Notes under the pieces: model-generated
Databases searched by the model: none
Told to the model about the DNA's origin: nothing
What the model saw: the letters and a program-made list of their open reading frames with translations, nothing else
Translations under genes and position numbers: made by a program
Assembly (NCBI GenBank): GCA_037176885.1
Contig: JAWWNJ010000114.1
Location: 248,001-312,000, forward strand
Reading direction: 5' to 3'
DNA from: Favolaschia claudopus
Lineage: Eukaryota; Basidiomycota; Agaricomycetes; Agaricales; Mycenaceae
Length of the DNA stretch: 64,000 nucleotides
Part shown: positions 51,462-61,900 of the stretch, piece after piece
Layout of the letters: each line of letters opens with the position of its first letter
Position numbering within the stretch: the stretch's first letter is position 1

Positions 51462-52480
51462 CCTTGATACAATAAATCATGTTTTTTATCTCAAGCAAGG
51501 TGTCTTCCGACGCAGTCGGAGCTTCCTATCTTGATTGGGCTCATTACAGTAATCATGTCCGTGGAGGGTTATGTCCGGAAAAGGCATACTCCTGTGATCC
51601 GACCAGTGCCGGGTCACATGAATGATGATGTCAATCAAATTCCTGTCTCTTAAGTACCTCGTCGCGTCGCGCTTGAATGGAGGGGCTAGAAAGAATGCCG
51701 GAAGACGGCCTCCCAGAAACCCTTTCGTGCTCGGAATTTGGAGGAGGAAGAGCTTGTTGTATTCAACTTTTCGGACGGCAGGACTGCTGGTTTGGAGCTT
51801 CAGTTGGGTGTCTGGCGGAGAATTGACATCGTTTGAGGACGGCGCAAGTCCGAATATTGGTGTGTGTTTTTCCTTGACGTTCAGACGGTGTTCTCTGACC
51901 CGAACTATAGATGTTCTCATCACATTTGCCACACCTGTTCATTAGGCCAAATAGTTGTTGAAATTTTGAGATCACCAGAGCCCACCTGTAATTCAAATCA
52001 CTTCAGATCTATCTATGAACACAAAATTGGGTTGAATGGTGAGCTTTTAAGGCTTGATTCAGACTGGAAAAAGTCAAGCACGTTGAATTGGAAATCAAAC
52101 TCTGTTGAGATTAAGTCGAACTTCGAGTTTAGGTTCATAAAAGTCTGGTTGTCAAAAAATAAAAATATGGGAACATGTGCAGAGTTTATTATGGGGATTG
52201 TATGCTGTAGTACACGGCCTTTGCATGAATTGGGAATCTGAGACGCCGCACGAGGAAGGAGTCCGATTGAACTCTCAGGTTTGCATATATTTCTAAGTGT
52301 TTAGGCCAAGAACTCAAAGAAAGTGTGCCTAGTCAATTGCTATACTGTGTCCAACATGAAACAAGTCTCAGAGTATGGTTGTGAGCGCATCTGAAGGCAT
52401 TTCAATGTGAATTCAGCGTCGAAGAATGGTTCATGGGCTTTTTCGGACTGAGTGTGAGAACGGCCGAGGAAACTTCCGAG
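51462..52480. other. No confident feature
   Basis: Several open stretches of 60-150 codons in overlapping frames (for example minus 51932-51486). No domain or splice pattern convincing enough to call. Confidence 0.3.
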
Positions 52481-52483
52481 GAG

Positions 52484-53606
52484 CACTGTGAAAACATCGG
52501 CGCCTGATTTTCATGTACCTAGACAATGAATTAGTTATCTCATGGAAATGCCCATGATTTTTGTGTTTCATGTATCCCAGAGTAATGAGGCCCCATTCAA
52601 CGAAATTCAGTGGATGCGCACCCCCTCGAAAAATCATGGACTTGGACATGAAAATCACAGCGCCGTCCAATGCAAAAAAAGCACAAAAACGTCTAAGTCC
52701 AAATGCCGAGTTGCCGGACAGTGACGTCAGAGCTCCACATCCGCAGCACATATGCTGCGGACGCTCTCACACTCTCTTGTCGCCCTACCACCACCACCAC
52801 CACCATCTCGCCAACTTGTCGTCGCCATCGCCATCGCCGTCGCCGTCGCCGTCGCTGTCACCGCCCCCGCTCTATCCCTCCCTCTCTTGCTAGAGTCAAC
52901 ACTGACGTAGCAGATCCCGCCAGCAACAACGCCCGCACAAGTTGGTTAGACACGCGGAGGATACGGGGTAGTCTGCATGCGAGGGGTGGGCTGTATTTGG
53001 GAACCGTGGTACGTCAACAAAGTGGATGGTCTTCAAACTTGCTTGTCGTGATCTCAGGCACTTGTCGCGATAGTTGCAACGATTCCGGCAACGAAGATCA
53101 ACACGATGATAGGGCAGTATGACGAGACGGATGGCCAGGAGCGGGCGTCATTGGTGTGTCAATGTGTATTGATTTATGTCTATATCTTCATTGACACCAT
53201 CTAGTCGCAGGACGTTAGCTCTCTCTCTCTCCGGTCTGATGGGCGAGAAGTGTCGCCGTTGAGCGCTGAGCAAGGGTGTCGAGTGCAATCTGAATCGTAG
53301 CTGCCGTACTGTACCATTTGTACCTATATATCCTCAATATCATATATTTTTTCTATAAATTTAATTCGCCCTCCCTCGATTTTAATGTACGATGCCCATG
53401 ATTCGAGACAGTGCTCTGAACTTTTAAATGATTTTCATGTACTCAGCACATTAAATTGGCACATGAAAACGTCGAAAAAGAATATGATTTTATTTGAGCG
53501 CTAGGTACATGAAAATCCGGGGACGACGACTGATTTTCAGAGTGTGGGTACATGAAAATCGGGGTACCAAGGTACATGATTTTCATGTGCCCGCATCTTC
53601 ACAGTG
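52484..53606. mobile_element. CACTA-like non-autonomous element, 1123 bp
   Basis: Ends CACTGTGAAAACATC / CACTGTGAAGATGCG, with the 3-bp duplication GAG (52481-52483, 53607-53609). GATTTTCATGTAC and TACATGAAAATC repeats lie near both ends (52510, 52570, 53430, 53520, 53555, 53580). The internal block at 52720-52900 has a perfect CCGCAGCA/TGCTGCGG hairpin and CGCCATCGCCGTCG repeats, shared with the element in copia D. Confidence 0.83.
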
Positions 53607-53651
53607 GAGATCTTGAATTTGATTGGCTAAGATTACATATGTCCCAAGGAG

Positions 53652-53747
53652 GCAGCTGCTCCGAAAGGACATACAGTCGAAGCTGTCATAACCCATAGCT
53701 CCCGTAACCCATAATCTCCCTTAACGCAGCTGCTCCGAAAGGACATA
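53652..53747. repeat. 22-bp direct repeat flanking a 52-bp MITE left end
   Basis: GCAGCTGCTCCGAAAGGACA (then TA) at 53652-53673 and again at 53726-53747. Between them, 53674-53725 is the first 52 bp of the CAGTCGAAGCTG MITE. The outcome is a partial MITE between duplicated flanks. Confidence 0.85.
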
Positions 53748-53837
53748 GTGAGTCTCTCCCTTTTCTCTCCCTTTCTCTTCTCTTTTCACAACTTGAAAAC
53801 TTGAATTCCGCCGGCTCTCCACAGACATAATTCATAA

Positions 53838-53875
53838 GCCATCGAAACCCGTATATTGTTTCCAAAACGGCTGTA
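53838..53875. repeat. CAGCCG MITE right-end fragment
   Basis: CATCGAAACCCGTATATTGT, then TTCCAAAACGGCTG and TA. Matches the right TIR of 22291-22668. Confidence 0.7.
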
Positions 53876-53952
53876 AGAGTCTATTCCGAGCCGATCACGG
53901 CTTGTTTCTTGGCTACCTCGTGCACCTCCGAGCAACGGGACGAAGACGATTA

Positions 53953-54852
53953 CTCGTCATCACAGAAAGTAACCGGAAATTTGATCGGTTTGGGCCAAAT
54001 TTGTAGTTTTTTGTGGTGAATTTTTTATGAACATAATGTTTGGCATCTACTGACATCTCATGCACTGGTCAACTCAGCCAGGAAGATTCAGTACAGCTCG
54101 TAGACTAAGAATAACTTTGACACTTGTGATTTTGCGCAATTCGACAAAAGCGCAGCATTGGACAATGATTTTGGCACATAGTTATGAGTTTGATACTCTT
54201 GGGTAGTAGATATGTATGGAATGATTCCACAGCACAAGAATTGGACCGGAAAGATAAGTGCAAATGCAAAGTCTAGGCAAGTTTTTTCCGAGGGCACACA
54301 ATAAACATAAACAGATTTGCGTGCTGCAACATTTTAAATTTCACAGCTGAAAGTCATATTTTGAAGGGCAGTTGCTTCCAAACTGTCTGTAACTACAAGA
54401 TAAGACGGTAAACTAGTATTATGCGTCATTCGTGTACCTTCCAACAGTTTCATTCGAACCAAAACCACAATTTCAACAATTCTGGCTAAGATCTTTGCAT
54501 GCACCTTTTCAGGCTTTTCTTGCCAATATTGCAGGTTGAAGGTCATACAAAAGGCTGCTCAGGGTACCCCTAAGTCTGAACAACTATCATATCACACCAC
54601 AATCACCCTACATGCGTCTCAAACAGGGATTTGGTTATATTCTCTGCATTATTCACAGTCAAACTATTGCAAACCGAGGCACTCTCGAATTTGTGCAGAC
54701 TCCTGGTCAACGTATACAACGGCAATCTTCTTCAAACTCATACGGGGTAAATGGAACATACCAAACTACAATATAGGATACAAGTTCCGTGAGAAAAAAC
54801 ACGTGACCGCGTCAAAATAGCACAATTTCCGGTTACTTTCTGTGATGACGAG
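53953..54852. mobile_element. CTCGT-variant of the CTCGG family, 900 bp
   Basis: TIRs CTCGTCATCACAGAAAGTAA then CCGGAAAT. Flanked by TA (53951-53952, 54853-54854). The AAAGTAACCGGAA core is shared with the other CTCGG elements. No transposase frame. Confidence 0.8.
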
Positions 54853-55243
54853 TAGAATAATAATAAGGCACAAGATCCCACTCGGGGTACGGGCAACCTG
54901 TACTCCAAACCCCGGCGACCTGACCCTCAAGGAGCCCTCTACCGAATGCTCGGAAGTACAAGCTAAGTAATCCTGTAAAGACAAACAAAACCTGTAAAAT
55001 TTTCAGTAATCAAGATCCTGTTACCATTTTTGTCCCTCCTCTCATTCCACACAATCTTTCACCGCCGACCTCTTTCTACCTCTTCCGACCGTGTACGCTA
55101 CTCGGTGTGACCAAAAGTAACCGGAATCGGAAATTGCGTGTTTTCAACCAGATTTTGTGGGTGACTGTTGGGCAAACTGACCCCATCGGCAGTGTATACA
55201 GTTAAATGCATGGACCCACAAGCGCTATGCATTATGAGCAATA

Positions 55244-55928
55244 CAGTCGTAAACTGGGAAGCGCAACGTAACGTAGAAGAGCAACACGCATATTCCGTAC
55301 CCGCGGACATTTTGGCGAGCTGGAAAATGCACTCTCCTACCATTTTTGAGGTCGCTGAATTCAATGGACCACTTTTTGGAGCCTGAAAATTACTTCCCTG
55401 GGCAGTGGGAGCGCAATTTGTCGAAAATGCCCAATTTTGGAAGGAAGTTTGTGATTTCCCCAAACCTTTGAACATCTCCATGGAAAATTTGGTGTCTAAA
55501 AAGTCCCCACAAACCATATCTCCCATTGGCAAAAAAAGTGGACTGAATAGCTTCTTTGAAGGGCTAGAACCAGCTGGTTTGTTGCTGATTTTTGATTTTT
55601 TCAGCTGAATTGCGAATTTTGCCTTGCAATATAAACACCACCTGGTGTTTCTGTGCATGCTTGATTTGTTGTATGATACTTCTAGAGCCTAAATTCTTAG
55701 CTTTGTTTACTGTTGTTGCTCTTCTACGTTATTTGGCCCATTTGGGTGAAGCCAAACTTTGGCCCTTGAACTCACTCAAAACAGACTGTATCGACCCCGA
55801 ATTTTTGACGAATCTGCTAAAAGGATGCGGGGCTATTACCCTAGCACAAAAAACTCAGAGTTTTGGTGCATTCTTCATCGAATAATCGGCGGGGAAAGCT
55901 AATCGTTGCGCTTCCCAGTTTACGACTG
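55244..55928. mobile_element. CAGTCG-type MITE, second near-identical copy (685 bp)
   Basis: Same ends and length as 45983-46667. TA on both sides (55242-55243, 55929-55930). The near identity indicates recent activity of a family without its own transposase. Confidence 0.9.
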
Positions 55929-56253
55929 TATGCATTCCTACACTGATCAGGAAAAATCCCCCCCGGTAGAGGGACCTGTAGTGCGATGTAGCCCTGTAGC
56001 AGGAGATAACACATGGATCTATAGTTGCTACTGCGAGCTACAGAGCACTACGGTGCTACTGTAGCCCCAGGTGTTATCCTCCCCGAGTTTTCCTGATGCA
56101 TACTGTCACACACTGTGACATATGTGACATTGTCACGAATTTACTATATACGGAAGTGCGGCAGATGCCGGATTGTCCACCAGTTGTCGTAAAAGCGGTC
56201 AAAATCATGTAACAAGTTATAAACTGGTGTTTTTGACGTGAATAGTACCCATA

Positions 56254-56554
56254 CTCGGTATGACCACTAAATTTTGACATTTCATCTACATTATCATAAG
56301 ACCTAAATCCCATTTTTCAAGTACTCATTGACCCCATATCTGTCCAATTGCTATTTTAAAAACGCAGATATTGCCAAATTGGGAAATTTCTGAATTTCGA
56401 ATATTTCTCTGGCTGTCCGATGTTCCAATCGGTGTTTATGTCATGCAAGTCAGAGAAAACATGCTATAGGTAAGAGCTGGACCCATCAAAGCTGGTTGAC
56501 CATTGAAATTCCTATATAAATTCTACAATTCCGGTTACTTTTGGTCATGCCGAG
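56254..56554. mobile_element. CTCGG-family MITE, 301 bp
   Basis: Ends CTCGGTATGACCAC / CTCGGCATGACCAAAAGTAA, flanked by TA (56252-56253, 56555-56556). The empty site CCCATATGCG is preserved in R copy 2 at about 39562. Confidence 0.85.
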
Positions 56555-56965
56555 TATGCGTTAGAAGAGTGACACAAACGGCCAAATTGCCACCAAATTG
56601 TATCAATTTTGCGATCTCATAATGCATAATGCACTAAAAACTTGCCCCAAACCTTATGCATTAGGCAATATGAGAAAATGCATAAAACACCAGCCTACCA
56701 AGTTGGTGGACCCCAAAACACTATGCAGAATGAGGTTTATGCATTGTGAGCATATGCATTATGAGATGTTCAACTGTAAGTGTATACCATTGCATACAAG
56801 GCAGGCAAAAGGTTGCATGGTCTCTTTGTCCTATTATTACACATTCTTTTTATGTATGCTTTGAGGCGGGAAATTGGTGTGCCGAGTTGCCTAGCATCAG
56901 GAAAAACTGAAACTGCGCCATAGACCGCCATAGTCATTCAGAGTGACGTAATAGTCGTCATAGTA

Positions 56966-57493
56966 CTCGGTGTGACCAAAAGTAACCGGAATTTGGCTTT
57001 TTAGAGCGGAATTTCAAAACTCAAAACAACTTTAAGTGATACAGGGCTCCTCTAAATCATTTTTTCTACGACTTCCATGGTATGGGCATGGCATGCAATC
57101 ATTGCAATGTTTTGTTTTGATGATTCAATCTTTGAAAGTGGACCAATTTGGAAATATTTGCGCTGTCTGAAGGGGAGATGCCGGAGTTTCGGGCCAGTAA
57201 GTACAGAAAGGTGTTTAGTATCCCAATAGTCTATAAATCCGATATTTAAGGTTGCCAGGTGCTTCCCGTTGTTCAGAGAGGGAGGCAACTCGGCACACCA
57301 ATTTCCCGCCTCAAAGCATACATAAAAAGAATTGTAATAATAGGACAAAGAGACCATGCAACCTTTTGCCTGCCTTGTATGCAATGGTATACGCTTATAC
57401 ACTGCCGATGGGGTCAGTTTGCCCAACAGTCACCCACAAAATCTGGTTGAAAACACGCAATTTCCGATTCCGGTTACTTTTGGTCACACCGAG
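56966..57493. mobile_element. CTCGG-family element b2, complete, 528 bp
   Basis: TIRs CTCGGTGTGACCAAAAGTAA then CCGGAAT on both ends. TA flanks (56964-56965, 57494-57495). It is in the opposite orientation to b1 and supplies the empty site of R copy 1. Confidence 0.88.
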
Positions 57494-57689
57494 TAGAAGA
57501 CCTGTCTTATAGAAAGGTGGGTGGGGGGTGGGTCTAACTTATAGACACTCATAGTAGGTCATAGTAGGCCATAGTAGACCATAGTGAAGCATTTATAGTG
57601 GTTGAAGTGGTCGAAGTAGGCCGAGACACACAGCGGAAATAAATTGTAAAAAATAATATATTGCTGTATGTAAAAAAAACAGAGGCATC

Positions 57690-58047
57690 AACACGCGACA
57701 AATGGCGAAGAACTCGATATCGACAACGGGGAGCCCGAGTACGACGAAGCCTGCTGCCACACCACATTTGAGCATAGATGTTGGGAGTGGGACGCGTCGG
57801 TATGATATCAGTTGGGATTGTTTGCGGTGACTGGGAGGGTGGAAGGAACATAGTATCGGATCGAAGCGGCTGGGCGTAGACTTGATCGACATCTTGATAA
57901 AACTTGATCCATGCTGCGAGGACGAGCTCTACATTGGGAGGAACGATCTGCCGATGGGCCTGAAGCGGTCCTGGACTGGGTAAGCTCCTTTGCACGACGC
58001 CTGATTGTAGATTGCTGCTCAGGAATCAGCAGCGCTTCCGCGGGCAT
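57690..58047 (-). pseudogene. Hypothetical gene remnant (MPAEALLIPEQQ)
   Basis: ATG at 58047 on the minus strand, MPAEALLIPEQQSTIRRRAK. After a frame change near 57985 it continues as LQAHRQIVPPNVELVLAAWI, KFYQDVDQVYAQPLRSDTMF and LPPSQSPQTIPTDIIPTRPT, then a possible hydrophobic segment (GVAAGFVVLGLPVVDIEFFA) in a third frame. It looks like a coding region with at least one frameshift or an unseen short intron. The family is not recognised and it is isolated from other genes. Confidence 0.38.
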
Positions 58048-58251
58048 TCTGGTAGAGCCGAGTCTTTATACCTAGGACAGCCTGCTAGATTTTATTCTCT
58101 TTCCCTATGATTTCCAGCCCTTCCTTCCTCATCTTGACACGCTCGCGCACCATATCGAATTCGTGCAGAATTTTTGAAATATAAGGTGATTAAAGAGAGT
58201 GGGTATCATGAATAAAGGGTATGGGGAGTTCGCAGCGCCAGCGCGGACTTT

Positions 58252-59487
58252 CTAGACGCAGCCAAGACGTGTTGACGGCGCGACGTTGCGCGCAAGGACG
58301 TGGTGGAAGACGTGAAGAGGGATGCCGAGCGGAGTTTGAGTTTCAGACCGTCTTCCGCCTTCCAAACATCTTTCCCACCATATGCCAGGGAATGCGAACT
58401 TGCAACGAACTTTGTCTGCAACCCAATCTGGCGAAAATATGTTGAGAGCTGAACACAAACTTTGAAAGAAAGGAACAAACTCACCTGCACCGGGCTTTCC
58501 GCCTTCATGTTGTATGGCAGCGATCGTATCATCCCAAGGGCCAATTTGGATGGCTCATGCAGAAAAGACTGCGCATAAGGTTTCGAACATGCTAGGGGAC
58601 CGAGCACGACTTGATGTTTCGTTTGCCGTGTACCGAGCATAAACGAAAGATTCGACGAAGGTGGTCATACGGCCCCAGGCTAGACAGCAGCCGCTCCGGC
58701 TCATGCAGGTCGTGCTTGGTGGGCATTGCTTGAGCAACATCTTGCAAGCGCAAGCCAATCCCTGAGCAAAATTCAAGTTTGTCGGCGGCACTAATCCAAG
58801 GCTGACTTACCTTTTGCCTGCCCTCCATGCTGATCGCAAGTCCACTGAAGTACCATCCCCTGCGGCACATCTGTGGCCGACGTCGCATGCAAATGCCGCC
58901 ATTGCAGACTCCTCCCCGTGTCTCTCCCTACAACACATTCAATTTCGCGGAAGATCAGTTGATGCGCGGCGGCGGTCTGGCGGTTCAAGTAGACTCGAAG
59001 AAAGACAACACCTTCATTGCAGGTCAGGTCAGAGAAGGATAGTACATACTATCAACTCACTCGTATTAGCAATTCTATCCATGGCCGCCATCTCAAACTC
59101 GAGGACCTCTTCAATCCGAGAGAACGCAATGTCGCTCAGTATGTACTGAGCTTTTGCGAGTCTCTCACTCCCCGCGAGCGACATGCAGATGATGATACGA
59201 AGGGTGGACGCCGGCGAGCCAGTCGTAATTGGGTTGTCTGAATCGGTGTCAAACTCATCGAGAGGAAAGTCGGAGACCTCTATAATCTTGCGAATGTACC
59301 GTTGGTCTGGCTCGAGATTCGTGTCTTGCCATTGCTTCAGTCGGTGAACACCTGTATTTGGTTGGATGAGGGCCAGAGAAATATGTGTCAAGCGCACCTT
59401 TCCATCCGCTGCCAACAGGAAACAGATCGACCTTGGCAAGATGGTTTATGCCCTCAAATGCTCGCGGTTGGCCAGCGAGCTATGCAA
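58252..59487 (-). pseudogene. Decayed multi-exon gene, LQWRHLHATSA/DQHGGQAKG family
   Basis: Minus strand. Exon 1 remnant (59487-59054) encodes HISLALIQPNTGVHRLKQWQ and SDNPITTGSPASTLRIIICM up to the donor GTGAGT. Exon 2 (about 59005-58813) has HQLIFREIECVVGRDTGRSL, QWRHLHATSATDVPQGMVLQ and DQHGGQAKG. A 49-bp intron (GTAAGT..CTCAG) leads to GLRLQDVAQAMPTKHDLHEP and ERLLSSLGPYDHLRRIFRLC. A frameshift follows near MSHPNWPLG, then WDDTIAAIQHEGGKPGA, another intron, and DKVRCKFAFPGIWWERC. I recall this family as a dispersed Agaricomycete hypothetical. A transposase origin is possible but unproven. Its upstream part is cut by the LINE at 59489. Confidence 0.55.
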
Positions 59488-59488
59488 G

Positions 59489-60293
59489 TTTTTTTTTTTT
59501 TTTTTTTTTTTCTTTCTGTTTTTTGGAGCGTTTGTAGGTCAAGACCTAAACGATTGTCAGTTTGCAGATGCATTCCCAGTCGTCTGCTTTAGTTACTGGT
59601 GGTTGGACCAGACTATGCCGGTGAGTGTGTCCAGGAGGAAATGACATTACCTACACACGAAATTCAAACCAGTGTAGGACTCCAGCACCAGGCCTTCCTT
59701 CATGAGCTGTATACCCACTAAACCCCCCCCCTCAAGTCCAATTTTCCGGCAATGAGTCCTCATTCATAAGTAACCCACTCCAAATATTCAGAACTGGTTT
59801 CACATTGAAGCCAAGCGCTCCAAATCTGACTCTGTCGGCCAAAATTCGGTCCCGGTCTAAGGACCCTAACCCTATGCCAAGAGACAGAAACTAGTATAGC
59901 AAATAACCTGCTTTTGTGAGGTAAGGGATTTCCGGTTCTTGATGTAAAGCGAATCAAATTGCACCCAAGCACTAGGCCCCAGTTCAGTTTCGGCCAACTC
60001 GCTGCCGAATATTTCATTGTCCAGAGTTATTGAGCTAGATCCCAGACTAAATTCTGTTCCGGTAAAGTACATTACAAGGCAATGTGTTCTAGGGATTCTG
60101 TGACGTTGCAGTTAGAGCAGGAGCCCATGGGATGGGCACTATTCAGATGAAACCAAAATTCACTGACTCGAAAAGTTTCATGAATACATTTCCAGAAGAA
60201 CTCCCTCGACAATCGGCGCAGGGTCGTAGATCGTATTAATTTCCGACGGTGTGTATTCTGAGATTTCTGCGACAGAGCATCGAATGCGGTCAA
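59489..60293 (-). mobile_element. 5'-truncated LINE 3' end with poly-A
   Basis: Minus strand: LRRLSREFFWKCIHETFRVS, EFWFHLNSAHPMGSCSNCNV and TESLEHIALE form the zinc-binding end of a LINE reverse transcriptase (C-x2-C..ESMEHIL-like). Further remnants are GLVLGCNLIRF, LPHKSRLFAILVS and VLNIWSGLLMNEDSLPENWT, in shifting frames. About 220 bp downstream a run of 23 T on the plus strand (59489-59511) is the element's poly-A tail. RT proper and endonuclease are absent. 5' truncation plus poly-A is the signature of target-primed reverse transcription. The Tad1-like clade is a guess. The copy separates the gene at 58252-59487 from its upstream part. Confidence 0.65.
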
Positions 60294-61900
60294 GATTTAC
60301 ATCTTGTTCCGCGCTTCATTCACACAAGAGGGTTTGAAGGGAACAGCCACAGAATATTGTTGGGGGTGGAGGAGCAGCGGAAGGTCCGACTTCGCGAACC
60401 GCTTATCTCCAGGTCGTAGGGCGATGGTGAGGCGGAGAATGAACCCAAGGATGAGACGCCAGACGAGGGCATCACCAACGCTCAGGCCCCAAGGCTAACC
60501 CAACAAAGTCAGCGGCGAAATAAATATCGACTCGTAAAGGCAAGAAAGAGATTTCCGGGAGTGGAATCTTGAAAGACTCGCCAAAACTGAAGTAAGTGCA
60601 GGATCGAAAACCCGGTGTGATGGGAGGAGTGCGAGAGCATAGTGCCCCGAAGTGAGCGATAGAAGCCGTTTGATCGGGTCCCCAAATTGGCTGAGGGGAG
60701 GAACGTGAGTAAAACTGGTGTCCCCATCAAGAATGAGATTGAGAGCCGTCAAAGTTCAGCAGAGGAGTAAACTGGAAGATGGGAACAGATTCCATAAAAT
60801 TGTGCACGTGTTGTAAAAGGCAAGTAAAAGGTAGATTTTGACGGCGGACGCTTCAGAGTCGAGAGATAGAACCCGGATCCGGCGCAGCTTCGAAGCAGCA
60901 AGAAAGAAATTTGATGTTGGAGGTACAACTCGTGTGAAGAGCTGCAAACTGGGCCGAAAGTAAGCGCACATTTTCCAAGGTTCGAGTTTCCACAAGAAGC
61001 GCGAGTTTCAGTTGGAAGAAAGGTCAGTGAAAGGATCGAAGAATGGTTATCCCAAAAATAGTGTAGCACCTCGAACGAATCTAGAGGAGGTGCAGACACG
61101 GAAATTGCACAAAACCAAAGGGGATTGGAAACACAAAGAATGCGAGCCTCTCCTGAACGTCACGGTAGGCGCGAAGGTCAACCCGACAAAGGTAAGAGGT
61201 CAACCTTGCTGAAGTCTGACTTCAAGAGACTGGAAGATCGTGAAGCGTTGCCAAAGTTGGCATAGAAAATTCCGCGAGTACACACTGGAAGGAGATCTAC
61301 AGACCAGACTTGTTTGGTGCCCGAAACGATAAGCAGGCAAATTTTGAAGTCGGAGAATCAACCGTCTCGACCTCATACGCCCCCATTTTGATGTGAAGCG
61401 AAATTCCGCTGAATGGGCAATGGAGATGGAATAATTCCAGTGTTGCATAGAGCTAAGAACTTGGGAATGGTTTGGTTTGGAAGATTTACGCGTAGCGTTT
61501 GCAAGGAGGAAATGGAAATTGGAAGACGGCGCGTCGAGGGCCGGGATATTTATCGCAATAGATTTGAGCAGATCATTCAGAGAGCATGAATGCGCATAAC
61601 TCCCAGACAATACGACACAGAAAGGCAGAGATGTCGATCACCAACCAAGGAGAGCCAGAAATATAGAACAGATATAGTGAATAGTCTGTTAGTGACCGCG
61701 AGGGTGTGACAGCTGCTCAACCTATGCCGGCATGTGCGGAGTTTGAATTCGTTCCCACGGATTCTGACGTTGCTTTCTCGCTCAGTCCGGGGAGAATATG
61801 CAAAGTTTGAGAGACAAAGTATGCTAGGTATGGTGAATAAAGTCCTCTCAATCTCTAGAACACTAATATCTTCCCTTGTTGCATCCGAACTCAACACTCA
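60294..61900. other. Unassigned; several minus-strand open stretches
   Basis: Minus-strand frames of 80-140 codons occur at 61897-61577, 61610-61200, 61099-60749 and 60752-60495 (segments such as LGKCALTFGPVCSSSHELYL and PLSQFGDPIKRLLSLTSGHY). Their same-strand clustering suggests a decayed multi-exon gene, perhaps of leucine-rich type, but no motif is clear enough to name. Confidence 0.3.

Larger units (their letters stand above)
55199..56776. mobile_element. CAGTT-family element R, copy 1, with two nested MITEs
   Basis: Ends CAGTTAAATGC / CAGTTGAACATC, flanked by TA (55197-55198, 56777-56778). The empty site GTATAAGCGTATACC is in b2. About 588 bp without nested elements. Contains the 685-bp CAGTCG MITE and a 301-bp CTCGG MITE. 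The interior has TATGCATTA/TAATGCATA repeats. Confidence 0.82.
55101..56897. mobile_element. CTCGG-family element b1, truncated, with R inserted
   Basis: Left end CTCGGTGTGACCAAAAGTAA at 55101 (TA at 55099-55100). Its 217 bp of own sequence (55101-55198 and 56777-56897) match, reverse-complemented, 57275-57493 of the complete relative b2. It is cut at about 56897. R copy 1 splits it at a TA. Confidence 0.8.

Noticed and set aside
59302..59644. Plus-strand frames crossing the poly-T tract
   Set aside because: They encode a phenylalanine run from poly-T, which is the poly-A tail of the minus-strand LINE.
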